Positions 18,632 to 25,839 of a stretch of DNA of 37,594 bases are shown here, one piece after another. A program made the translations under genes and the position numbers. This DNA is from Flavobacteriales bacterium. Lineage in GTDB: Bacteria > Bacteroidota > Bacteroidia > Flavobacteriales_D > Sanyastnellaceae. The stretch is from the NCBI GenBank assembly GCA_947504275.1, contig CANNHA010000009.1:1-37594 (forward strand), in the 5' to 3' direction. Position 1 is the first letter of the stretch, and each line of letters begins with the position of its first letter. Under the pieces are notes generated by a model. It searched no databases, was not told the origin of the DNA, and worked only from the letters and a program-made list of their open reading frames with translations.

Positions 18632-19371
18632 GCTGTCGGTTTCATTTGGTCAGAGGTTTTGCCAAAACGACGTTCTCTGCTTTGGTAGGAAAGTATTGCT
18701 TCAAAAAATAATTCTTCATTAAAATCTGGCCAAAAAGCCTGGGTGAAAAATAGCTCTGCATAGGCTATTTGCCAAAGCAAAAAATTGCTAATGCGCAATT
18801 CTCCGCTAGTACGGATGAGAAGTTCTGGATCAGGTATGTCTTTTGTATCCAAATAACTTGAAAACAATGAGTCGGTCACATCATGACTGTTCACATGATC
18901 ATCAATCATTCTTTTCACTGCTTGCGTAATCTCCCATCGGGCACTATAACTCAAAGCCAAGATCAAATGAAGCGTATTGTTATGTGCCGTCAAATCCTCG
19001 GCCTCCACCATTGCTGAAACACAGGAAGCTGGGAGACTTTCTCTGTCCCCAATAAAACGCAACCGTATACCTTGCTCGTTGAGTGATGGAACTTCTTTTA
19101 AAATGGTATTGACCAATAATTCCATCAACGCATCCACTTCCTCTTTTGGCCTATTCCAATTTTCCGTAGAGAACGCATAAAGCGTCAGGTACTTGACATG
19201 TGTTTTAATGGCTGCTTTCACTGCATTCCTTACTGACTCAACCCCTTGGAAATGGCCAAAGACACGGTCCTTGCCTTGTTGTTTCGCCCAACGTCCATTC
19301 CCATCCATAATGATGGCAACATGCTGAGGAACTTGTTCCTGCTTGATATGGTCAAATAAAGTCTGGCTCAC
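18628..19371 (-). CDS. uppS: Isoprenyl transferase (undecaprenyl diphosphate synthase)
   Basis: Cis-prenyltransferase that extends farnesyl diphosphate with isopentenyl units to the C55 carrier lipid used for wall and O-antigen synthesis. Family motifs are complete: HVAIIMDGNGRWAKQQG with catalytic Asp, TLYAFSTENWNRP, and PDPELLIRTSGELRISNFLLWQ. No ATG lies upstream of the domain; the ORF track start at 19419 is a TTG that doubles as the -33 element of a promoter. I chose the GTG at 19371, giving 247 residues, the usual length, with VPQHVAII placed as in relatives. This is the least certain start in the cluster. The stop overlaps the bamA start by 4 nt. Confidence 0.95.
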   Translation of the reverse strand: MSQTLFDHIKQEQVPQHVAIIMDGNGRWAKQQGKDRVFGHFQGVESVRNAVKAAIKTHVKYLTLYAFSTENWNRPKEEVDALMELLVNTILKEVPSLNEQGIRLRFIGDRESLPASCVSAMVEAEDLTAHNNTLHLILALSYSARWEITQAVKRMIDDHVNSHDVTDSLFSSYLDTKDIPDPELLIRTSGELRISNFLLWQIAYAELFFTQAFWPDFNEELFFEAILSYQSRERRFGKTSDQMKPTA

Positions 19372-19386
19372 GTGAATTCTGACGGG

Positions 19387-19419
19387 CAAAAGTAAAAAGA
19401 AACCACCTATTTGAAGCAA
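19387..19419 (-). promoter_or_regulatory. Internal promoter ahead of uppS
   Basis: TTG (19417-19419), a 22-nt spacer and TACTTTTG (19387-19394) on the minus strand match the Bacteroidota promoter form. It overlaps the end of porG and ends 15 nt before the GTG start, so uppS-bamA could be transcribed separately from nadK-porG. Confidence 0.55.
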
Positions 19420-20255
19420 TTGGTGGCGGGTTTATCCAATCTAATCATCAATGATGCAAGAAAGAACCCATAATGATCATTGCTGGAGGGGTCGCCACGT
19501 TGAATATTGTCATTGGTGTAAACTCCATTACCCAATGCAATTTGTCCTTGGCTAGATGGATCAGACAATCCAGCGCTTAATGGTCCATATTGGGCCATTT
19601 GAAATTGTTTGTCTGGATAAATACCTGAGACATCGTCAAAATAATCTGTCCACGTTTTGCGCATACTCCATTCAAATGAAAGTCCCAAAGCTCCAAGAAT
19701 ATTAAATTTAAGACCTACACCAAATGGCATGGAAAGTCCATTCAATTTGTATTGATTGGCTGGTATTTGAGCCTCTGTATACATGGTCTGCAAAGGAATC
19801 CAGCCTCCCTGATAATAACCTTCTGGACTCATCATATAGTAAGCCATTCCTGCAAACATGTACGGCGTAATCCAATTTTTTGAATTCATTTGGTAATCAA
19901 AAAAATTGATTTCACCCATCAATCCAAATTCATAAAATCGATTTCTAAAATTCAAGTTTCTGTATTGCTGCATTGGGTCTGAGCTATTCTTATCCCAAGC
20001 CTCTGTATTGCCGTTCATGGCGGAAGCGCGAAGGCCCCAGCGCTTACTGAAGAAACGTTTGTAACTCATCCCAAAGCTAAACTTAGCGTTTCTTAGGATA
20101 TTCTCATAGTGCGGATTAATCTCCCCTATGTAATATCCACCCCCAAAGTTAAAACCCAGTTCATGGCTTTTGTTCTTTCGACTGGTCTGTGCCATCAGAT
20201 AGACACATTGAAATATCAATGAAATACTTAGAATGATTGCGCGCCCTGATTTCAT
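19407..20255 (-). CDS. porG: PorG-like outer membrane protein (DUF6089 family, type IX secretion)
   Basis: Predicted outer-membrane beta-barrel of 282 residues. It starts with a signal peptide (MKSGRAIILSISLIFQCVYLMAQ) from the ATG at 20255, followed by alternating beta-strands with HELGFNFGGGYYIGEINPHY, FSFGMSYKRFFSKRWGLRASAM and FYEFGLMGEINFFDY, ending in GFFLASLMIRLDK. This opening and the position between nadK and uppS fit the DUF6089/PorG proteins of Bacteroidota; PorG is a known T9SS component of the gliding and porin-secretion machinery. Family assignment comes from pattern and synteny. The longer ORF start would overlap nadK and lose the signal peptide. The M43 protease in this window carries a T9SS signal, so the system is expected to be active. 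Confidence 0.8.
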   Translation of the reverse strand: MKSGRAIILSISLIFQCVYLMAQTSRKNKSHELGFNFGGGYYIGEINPHYENILRNAKFSFGMSYKRFFSKRWGLRASAMNGNTEAWDKNSSDPMQQYRNLNFRNRFYEFGLMGEINFFDYQMNSKNWITPYMFAGMAYYMMSPEGYYQGGWIPLQTMYTEAQIPANQYKLNGLSMPFGVGLKFNILGALGLSFEWSMRKTWTDYFDDVSGIYPDKQFQMAQYGPLSAGLSDPSSQGQIALGNGVYTNDNIQRGDPSSNDHYGFFLASLMIRLDKPATNCFK

Positions 20256-20283
20256 GCTACTAAGGTAACGCAAAATATGAAAA

Positions 20284-21159
20284 TCAATTGCGCTGATCAA
20301 AACCCCAGCCCATCTTGTTCCTGATGGTATCAAAAAAATCTGAGCCTCTCAGCTTGACCAAACGCAGCTCATTCTGAGCACGTTCCATGACTATGCGGGC
20401 TCCGCCATGAATCAAATGACCCTGACCGTCAATATTCATCATAAACTTCCCCTCCCTGCTCTCAGGAATAAAAGTCACCTTTTGTGATATGGGAATAATC
20501 AATGGTCGTACATTCAAATTGTGCGGAGCAATGGGCGTTATGATAAAACTATTGGTATCTGGTGATACAATGGGGCCCCCGCAACTCAAAGAATAAGCAG
20601 TAGATCCAGTTGGGGTGGCCAACATCAAACCATCTGCCCAATAAGTAGCGAGAAACTTGTCATTAACATAAGCGTGAACGGCAATCATGGTGTTATGCGG
20701 ATATCCTACAATTACCACTTCATTTAAGGCGTTGGGGAAAATGGCATCCTCTTGATCTGACTGCGTCACAGAAATAAAACTCCTGTGCTCAATCTCAAAC
20801 TCTTGGTTCAATATCCATTCAAAACTCTCCTTAGCTTGATGCAATTGAACAACAGAAAGGAATCCCAAACGACCGGTATTTACGCCAATGATTGGAATTC
20901 TATGGTTACCGATGAATCTTGATAACTCAAGCAAAGTTCCATCACCACCAATGCCAACAGCCAAATCCACATCCTCAATTTGGTTGTTCTCTGAAACAAC
21001 TTGGAAATATTCTCTCCAAGGAGAAAAACTAAGATTATTGGATAAAAAATTCTCTTGAACAAACAACTGACACCCTCTTCTGATTAAAAACTCCACCCAT
21101 TGATTGATGTACTGAAAGTGGTCCATATCCACTTTCCGGGTATATAAAAAAATCTTCAT
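20284..21159 (-). CDS. nadK: NAD kinase
   Basis: Phosphorylates NAD to NADP in the cytoplasm. The signature GGDGT lies at residues 71-75 (AVGIGGDGTLLELSRF), NALNEVVI supplies the conserved NE motif, and WADGLMLATPTGSTAYSLSCGGP is the second diagnostic stretch. The 291-residue length is normal for the family. It starts 3 nt after the CBS-domain gene and precedes porG by 28 bp. In many Bacteroidota these genes sit together ahead of uppS-bamA, so the neighbourhood supports the call. Confidence 0.97.
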   Translation of the reverse strand: MKIFLYTRKVDMDHFQYINQWVEFLIRRGCQLFVQENFLSNNLSFSPWREYFQVVSENNQIEDVDLAVGIGGDGTLLELSRFIGNHRIPIIGVNTGRLGFLSVVQLHQAKESFEWILNQEFEIEHRSFISVTQSDQEDAIFPNALNEVVIVGYPHNTMIAVHAYVNDKFLATYWADGLMLATPTGSTAYSLSCGGPIVSPDTNSFIITPIAPHNLNVRPLIIPISQKVTFIPESREGKFMMNIDGQGHLIHGGARIVMERAQNELRLVKLRGSDFFDTIRNKMGWGFDQRN

Positions 21160-21162
21160 GAC

Positions 21163-21825
21163 TTAATCCTCATCTAAAAAACGCATCAATGTATCATATC
21201 GATCCAACAGGTCAATGTTGGCCTCTGGATGTTGGAAAGTGGCGCGCACTCGGTAATCAAATCGTTCCAAACTGCGGATGATGGCGTTGATATTTTTCAC
21301 ATCCAGTTTCAACACAACCTCTGTCATTCCCCGTTCATTGGGATAGGCAAACAAAGTCAAAATCTTGGCATCATTCTCCTCAACAATTCGTGAGATTTGC
21401 TGAAGGGTATAATCTCTAGGCGCCATCTCCAATAATACCACCCCCCCATCAATGTGAGCAGAAGTCATGTCATTCAACAAATCCACCAAATCTTCTCTTG
21501 TCACGCAACCTAGGTAGGTATTGTCTTTTCCAATGACAGGCGCTATAGACGTTTGATAACGGGCAAACTGATGAACCATAGTGAAAAAATGATCATCTGG
21601 TCCAACGCTCCAAAAGGACAGTGCTGGCATGATGAAAGTATCCTCCCCATCAATGTCCAGCAATTGATTCTCACTCACCAAACCTTTGAACGCGCCATTG
21701 ACCACTACAGGTAACTCTGATACACTGCATTCATCCATCCATCTCAGCGCCAAAGCCACATCAAAGTCATCTCCCAATGTTGGAAGTTGTGTGTCGATAA
21801 TTTGAGACGCTGTTTTCATATTCAA
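21163..21825 (-). CDS. CBS-domain protein with a C-terminal ACT-like domain
   Basis: Predicted cytoplasmic regulatory protein of 220 residues. Two CBS-like repeats cover about 1-130 (ELPVVVNGAFKGLVSENQLLD and IAPVIGKDNTYLGCVTREDLVDLL); CBS pairs usually bind adenosine nucleotides. The rest, including GGVVLLEMAPRDYTLQQISRIVEENDAK, looks like an ACT-type fold, as in AcuB-like proteins. It is the first gene of the nadK-porG-uppS-bamA cluster. A link with nadK through nucleotide sensing is only a guess from position. ATGs at 21825 and 21819 are equally good starts. It is divergent from pdxJ across 87 bp. Confidence 0.85.
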   Translation of the reverse strand: MNMKTASQIIDTQLPTLGDDFDVALALRWMDECSVSELPVVVNGAFKGLVSENQLLDIDGEDTFIMPALSFWSVGPDDHFFTMVHQFARYQTSIAPVIGKDNTYLGCVTREDLVDLLNDMTSAHIDGGVVLLEMAPRDYTLQQISRIVEENDAKILTLFAYPNERGMTEVVLKLDVKNINAIIRSLERFDYRVRATFQHPEANIDLLDRYDTLMRFLDED

Positions 21826-21874
21826 AGCAAAGAAAGGAAAAGAATCACTCCACTTTCAAAATTTTAAAAAACAA

Positions 21875-21905
21875 TTGAAGTTAAATGTATTTAGCTGCAT
21901 TTTTG
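21875..21905 (+). promoter_or_regulatory. Promoter of pdxJ
   Basis: TTG (21875-21877), a 20-nt spacer and CATTTTTG (21898-21905), one mismatch from TAnnTTTG. The box ends 7 nt before the pdxJ ATG. Confidence 0.55.
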
Positions 21906-21912
21906 CGCCATT

Positions 21913-22638
21913 ATGATCAAGTTAAGTGTCAATATCAATAAAATAGCCACCATTAGAAATGCCAGAGGAGGAAATACACCCGACATCCTTCAGGCAGCAA
22001 AGAAAATAGAATCTTTTGGAGCCCACGGAATAACTGTGCACCCAAGACCTGATGAAAGACACATCCGATACCAAGATGTTTTTGATTTAAAAAAAACTGT
22101 CAAAACGGAACTAAACGTGGAAGGGAATCCCACTACCTCTTTTGTTGACTTGGTCCTTCAAGCCAAGCCGCATCAAGTTACTTTGGTGCCTGATGCTCCC
22201 GATGCTCTGACCTCTAATGCGGGTTGGGATACCATCAAACACGCTAACTTTTTAAGAGACATCATTAGTGAGTTTAAAAAAAACGGAATCAGGACAAGCA
22301 TATTTGTTGACCCTATAGAAGCTCAAATAGAAGGGGCAAAAAAAACGGGAACAGATCGAGTAGAATTGTACACTGAATCATTTGCTTTAAAATACAAGTC
22401 AAACCCAGATCAAGCCATTGACCCGTACAAAACCGCTGCTCTTTTAGCGAAACAGTTGGAGCTTGGTATCAACGCAGGTCATGATCTGTCACTAGAAAAT
22501 CTGCGTTTTTTTGCTGAACAGATCCCTTTCTTAGATGAGGTTTCCATTGGTCATGCGCTCATTTCAGATGCTTTATATTTTGGACTGGACAACACCGTGA
22601 AAATGTATTTGCACCAATTAAATCCAAGTTACTTATGA
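21913..22638 (+). CDS. pdxJ: Pyridoxine 5'-phosphate synthase
   Basis: Condenses 1-deoxyxylulose 5-phosphate with 3-amino-2-oxopropyl phosphate to form pyridoxine 5'-phosphate, last ring-forming step of the DXP-dependent vitamin B6 route. The 241 residues begin LSVNINKIATIRNARGGNTPD and include GITVHPRPDERHI and NVEGNPT, all typical of PdxJ. Other segments such as GHDLSLENL and ISIGHALISDA-like EVSIGHALISDALY near the C-terminus also fit. Its stop overlaps the next start by 4 nt. pdxA is not in the window. PLP made here would serve enzymes such as HemL. Confidence 0.96.
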   Translation: MIKLSVNINKIATIRNARGGNTPDILQAAKKIESFGAHGITVHPRPDERHIRYQDVFDLKKTVKTELNVEGNPTTSFVDLVLQAKPHQVTLVPDAPDALTSNAGWDTIKHANFLRDIISEFKKNGIRTSIFVDPIEAQIEGAKKTGTDRVELYTESFALKYKSNPDQAIDPYKTAALLAKQLELGINAGHDLSLENLRFFAEQIPFLDEVSIGHALISDALYFGLDNTVKMYLHQLNPSYL

Positions 22639-23411
22639 GGTTGTATGCAAGAACAATTGGAGAAACGGGTGATGACTTGATCATTCTTCATGGGTTATTT
22701 GGTTCAGGAGACAATTGGCAAACGCATGCCAAATACTTGAGTCAATGGTTCAAGGTTACATTGATTGACCAGCGCAACCATGGACACAGCGGACATTCTG
22801 ATGAGATGAACTATTTTGTCATGTCTGAAGATGTAAATGAAACAATGGAATTCATGGGTATACACCACGCTCATGTTTTGGGACATTCTATGGGTGGTAA
22901 AACGGCCATGTATTTTGCGCAAGCATATCCTGAAAAGGTGGTTAAATTGATGGTTATAGATATGGGAATCAAAGCATATCCTCCGCACCATGGTCCCGTA
23001 TTTGATGCCATTCATGCGGTAGACATAGAACACTGCACCAGCAGAAAGGAGGCTGAAACCCGCATAGCACCCTTCATTCCAGATTTCTCCACACAGCAAT
23101 TCATACTGAAAAACATGTATTGGATAGAGGATGGCAGATTGGCATGGCGCTTCAATGCACCTGTTTTGGAACAATCCATAGACCACATTCTGGCCGCCCT
23201 GCCCAACAAGTCCGTGTCACTGCCTACCCTATTTCTTGCCGGTGGAAAGTCTAATTATATTGTATCCGCAGATCATTCCTTCATTTTTTCTCAATTTCCA
23301 TTGGCAAAATTCCAAAGTATTGAGAACGCAGGACATTGGGTCCATGCTGAGGCTCCACAAGAATTTTTACAGATGATTCTTTCCTTCCTTGAAGTCGTTA
23401 AAACTGACTAA
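22635..23411 (+). CDS. Alpha/beta-fold hydrolase (YbfF/ABHD11-like esterase)
   Basis: 258-residue cytoplasmic hydrolase with no signal peptide. The oxyanion-hole motif HGLFGSGDNW, the nucleophile elbow GHSMGG (Ser about residue 85) and the catalytic His in GHWVHAEAP near residue 238 make up the normal features of an active enzyme. The segment DQRNHGHSGHSD is characteristic of the YbfF-type esterases. The physiological substrate is unknown; carboxylic or acyl-CoA esters are likely. It overlaps pdxJ by 4 nt (ATGA), so the two are probably translated together, though a shared role with vitamin B6 synthesis is not implied. Confidence 0.9.
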   Translation: MRLYARTIGETGDDLIILHGLFGSGDNWQTHAKYLSQWFKVTLIDQRNHGHSGHSDEMNYFVMSEDVNETMEFMGIHHAHVLGHSMGGKTAMYFAQAYPEKVVKLMVIDMGIKAYPPHHGPVFDAIHAVDIEHCTSRKEAETRIAPFIPDFSTQQFILKNMYWIEDGRLAWRFNAPVLEQSIDHILAALPNKSVSLPTLFLAGGKSNYIVSADHSFIFSQFPLAKFQSIENAGHWVHAEAPQEFLQMILSFLEVVKTD

Positions 23412-23429
23412 TCATTGTTTTTTTATCCC

Positions 23430-23437
23430 TATTTTTG
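23430..23437 (+). promoter_or_regulatory. -7 promoter box of the universal stress protein gene
   Basis: TATTTTTG is an exact TAnnTTTG match, ending 9 nt before the ATG at 23447. No -33 TTG lies at ideal spacing. The ORF track's TTG start is the last three bases of this box. Confidence 0.5.
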
Positions 23438-23446
23438 AAGAAATTT

Positions 23447-24274
23447 ATGAATATGGAAAAAAAGATCGTTACCCCATATGACTTTACACGCGTAAGTGAA
23501 GTGGCATTGGACCATGCATTGGTTATGGGTAAGACCATCAAAGCTACCGTTTATGTTACACACATCATTGACAACAAATTTCAAGTGGCTGAAGCAAAAG
23601 CCAAAATGAATGCTTTGAAAGAGTATGTGAGAGCAGAGAAAGGTGAAACCATTGAAACCATAGTGCGCATTGGAAATATTTTTGAGGACATTGATAAGGT
23701 TTCTTCAGAAATGGAAGCCGACTTGATCATCATGGGTACCCATGGAATTAGAGGAATGCAATTCTTGACTGGTAGCCGTGCCTTGAAAATAGTTACTGAA
23801 TCATTGGTTCCATTTATTGTTACGCAAGAAAGAACCATCCGTCCGCATGGTTACCACAAATTGGTAGTTCCAATGGACTTGCAAAAGGAGACCAAGCAAA
23901 AATTAACTTCAGTGGGAAATATGGCAAAGTATTTCAACTCCAAAGTGTATTTGGTATCTCCCAATGAGACTGATGAGTTTTTGAAAAACCAATTGGAGCG
24001 CAATCTAGCTTTTGCTGCAGAATATCTTGAGGGGCGCGGAATTGATTACGAAGTAGAAATCACAGAAAACAAATCCTTTGTTAAGTCAATGATTAAATAT
24101 TCCGCAGCCATTGAGGCCGATTTGATTTGTATCGTCAACTCACACGAAAGTGGATTTATGGGAATGTTTAGCTCATCTGAGGAGCAGCAAGTCATCAACA
24201 ATGACGCGCAAATCCCTGTGTTATGTGTCAATGCCGTGAGCACCACGGTTAAAGACGTTGAGTTTATCAAATAA
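23447..24274 (+). CDS. Tandem universal stress protein (UspA family)
   Basis: 275-residue cytoplasmic protein made of two Usp domains. The first (about 1-130) opens KKIVTPYDFTRVSEVALDHAL and carries GTHGIRGMQFLTGS, close to the ATP-binding G-x2-G-x9-G(S/T) motif. The second (about 140-270) opens HKLVVPMDLQKETKQKL but its glycine motif is degraded (NSHESGFMGMFSSSEEQ), so it probably does not bind ATP in the usual way. The ORF track start (TTG) falls in the promoter box; ATG at 23447 or 23453 is preferred. It is followed by a strong terminator shared with the convergent psd. Usp proteins act in stress tolerance, and the exact role here is unknown. Confidence 0.9.
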   Translation: MNMEKKIVTPYDFTRVSEVALDHALVMGKTIKATVYVTHIIDNKFQVAEAKAKMNALKEYVRAEKGETIETIVRIGNIFEDIDKVSSEMEADLIIMGTHGIRGMQFLTGSRALKIVTESLVPFIVTQERTIRPHGYHKLVVPMDLQKETKQKLTSVGNMAKYFNSKVYLVSPNETDEFLKNQLERNLAFAAEYLEGRGIDYEVEITENKSFVKSMIKYSAAIEADLICIVNSHESGFMGMFSSSEEQQVINNDAQIPVLCVNAVSTTVKDVEFIK

Positions 24275-24297
24275 AAGTTATACTATCTTACAATAGA

Positions 24298-24321
24298 AAA
24301 AGGGATCTTGAGATCCCTTTT
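24298..24321. terminator. Bidirectional terminator between the Usp gene and psd
   Basis: AAAAGGGATC and GATCCCTTTT form a 10-bp stem around a TTGA loop. A- and T-runs on the two sides let it serve both converging transcripts. Confidence 0.88.
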
Positions 24322-24361
24322 CTCATTTTCACTATTGTGGTTTATCATTCCAAAACGCAGC

Positions 24362-25015
24362 CTACCATGAGGCTATAACCGTCTCATTACCCGTGGTTGC
24401 GTCACCTATTTTACATTTGATATCTGTGCCTAATGGAAAATACAAATCAACCCTGCTGCCAAACTTAATAAATCCAAACTCTTCTCCTTTTGCAATGAGC
24501 TGGCCAGTCTTTACGTAAAAACAAATTCTTCTAGCCACAGCGCCCGCAATTTGACGAAACAACACCTCTTTTCCGTTTTTGGCTTTTACAACAACAGTCG
24601 TACGTTCATTTTCTGTTGAACTCTTTGGGTGCCATGCTACCAAAAACTTACCGGGATGGTACTTCACATAAGTCAGCTCACCACCAATTGGGGTCCAGTT
24701 GGCATGCACATTAAGTGGGGACATAAAAATCGAGACTTGTATTCTCTTATCTTTAAAATACTCTGGTTCTTCAACCTCCTCAATTACTACTACTTTACCG
24801 TCGCAAGGGGCCACCAACTCATTGGCTTGGGCACCATTAACCCTTTTGGGTAATCTAAAAAATTGCAGAAATGCAATCCAGAAAAAAATCACACCGGCTG
24901 TGACCAACAACTTTAACCAAAACAAACCTTCCGTCTGCTTGTCCCAAAATACAACTAAACCCAGAATGAGTGTTGTAACAATAATCAAACCTCTACCTTC
25001 TTTGTGGATGGTCAT
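24362..25015 (-). CDS. psd: Phosphatidylserine decarboxylase
   Basis: Pyruvoyl enzyme that decarboxylates phosphatidylserine to phosphatidylethanolamine at the inner membrane. The 217-residue product is the short bacterial type: two N-terminal hydrophobic segments (about 8-24 and 32-53), then LVAPCDGKVV, SIFMSPLNVHANWTP with a conserved His (104), and the self-cleavage site in FGSRVDLYFP, where Ser187 should become the pyruvoyl group of the small alpha chain. Its ATG overlaps the cdsA stop by 4 nt, which couples the two lipid genes. The intermediate enzyme PssA is encoded at the start of the window. Confidence 0.94.
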   Translation of the reverse strand: MTIHKEGRGLIIVTTLILGLVVFWDKQTEGLFWLKLLVTAGVIFFWIAFLQFFRLPKRVNGAQANELVAPCDGKVVVIEEVEEPEYFKDKRIQVSIFMSPLNVHANWTPIGGELTYVKYHPGKFLVAWHPKSSTENERTTVVVKAKNGKEVLFRQIAGAVARRICFYVKTGQLIAKGEEFGFIKFGSRVDLYFPLGTDIKCKIGDATTGNETVIASW

Positions 25016-25839
25016 ATGCGATAAATTAAATAAACAAAAGTGTATGCCATGGGCATGGCCATCAAATATCCGTCAAATCGATCCAATACCCCACCGTGAC
25101 CGGGAATCAATACTCCTGAATCTTTTACATTGGCTGTTCTTTTCAGGTGGGATTCTATTAAATCACCAATGGTTCCAAATATGGAAATGATCAATGACAA
25201 AACAATCCAATGAGATGTTGTCATTAAAAACAAATCACTTTGTATCATGTCAATCTGACTACATCCCAATCCACACAGCACGGTGGCTAACAATCCGCCT
25301 ACAAAACCTTCCCAAGTTTTCTTAGGAGACACCTTTTCAAACAATTTCGTTTTTCCCAAAGCTCTCCCTACAAAGTATGCCCCCGAATCATTGACCCATA
25401 ACATGGCAAAAAAGGTAATGGGTAACCAAGGAGTGTATTTACCTGGAATGAAGGCATATGAACTGACCAAGGACATAGGCAGAGCAACATAAACCCAACC
25501 CATCAATACCCGCGCAAAATCCATGGCAAAATGAGGCCTAAGCACCACCAATTCTAAGGTCATGAGCAACACGAATACAGGCAGTAGAAATACCAAATCT
25601 TGATAAGTCAAAACCTCTGAACCTATCAGAAAGAAAAAGATGTAAAAGGTTACACCCAATACAATACCTCCCCAAGCGCGATGAGATGAAGCTCCTGTCA
25701 GTTGATAAAATTCATGAGAACCTACAAAAACCCATAAAAGAAATAACACTGCTGTGGCCGTTGGGCCCCACAAAAATGCACCAATCATCGCCAAGCCAAA
25801 AAACAAGCCTGTGATGGATCGAATGACCAAATTACTCAT
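25012..25839 (-). CDS. cdsA: Phosphatidate cytidylyltransferase
   Basis: Polytopic inner-membrane enzyme that makes CDP-diacylglycerol from CTP and phosphatidate, the branch point of phospholipid synthesis. The C-terminal signature HLKRTANVKDSGVLIPGHGG followed by VLDRFD is complete, and SPKKTWEGFVGG is also conserved; about eight hydrophobic segments precede and surround these. I chose the ATG at 25839 (275 residues), which starts MSNLVIRSITG as relatives do. The longer ORF runs deep into ftsH. With this start the gene overlaps the ftsH stop by 8 nt (ATGAGTAA). psd follows with a 4-nt overlap. Confidence 0.95.
   Translation of the reverse strand: MSNLVIRSITGLFFGLAMIGAFLWGPTATAVLFLLWVFVGSHEFYQLTGASSHRAWGGIVLGVTFYIFFFLIGSEVLTYQDLVFLLPVFVLLMTLELVVLRPHFAMDFARVLMGWVYVALPMSLVSSYAFIPGKYTPWLPITFFAMLWVNDSGAYFVGRALGKTKLFEKVSPKKTWEGFVGGLLATVLCGLGCSQIDMIQSDLFLMTTSHWIVLSLIISIFGTIGDLIESHLKRTANVKDSGVLIPGHGGVLDRFDGYLMAMPMAYTFVYLIYRI

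Noticed and set aside
22704-23186. 160-residue minus-strand ORF opposite the alpha/beta hydrolase.
   Set aside because: The plus-strand gene has a complete catalytic triad and fits the operon; the antisense reading shows no domain pattern.
24699-25190. 163-residue plus-strand ORF spanning psd and cdsA.
   Set aside because: Both minus-strand genes are clear family members and the antisense product looks random.
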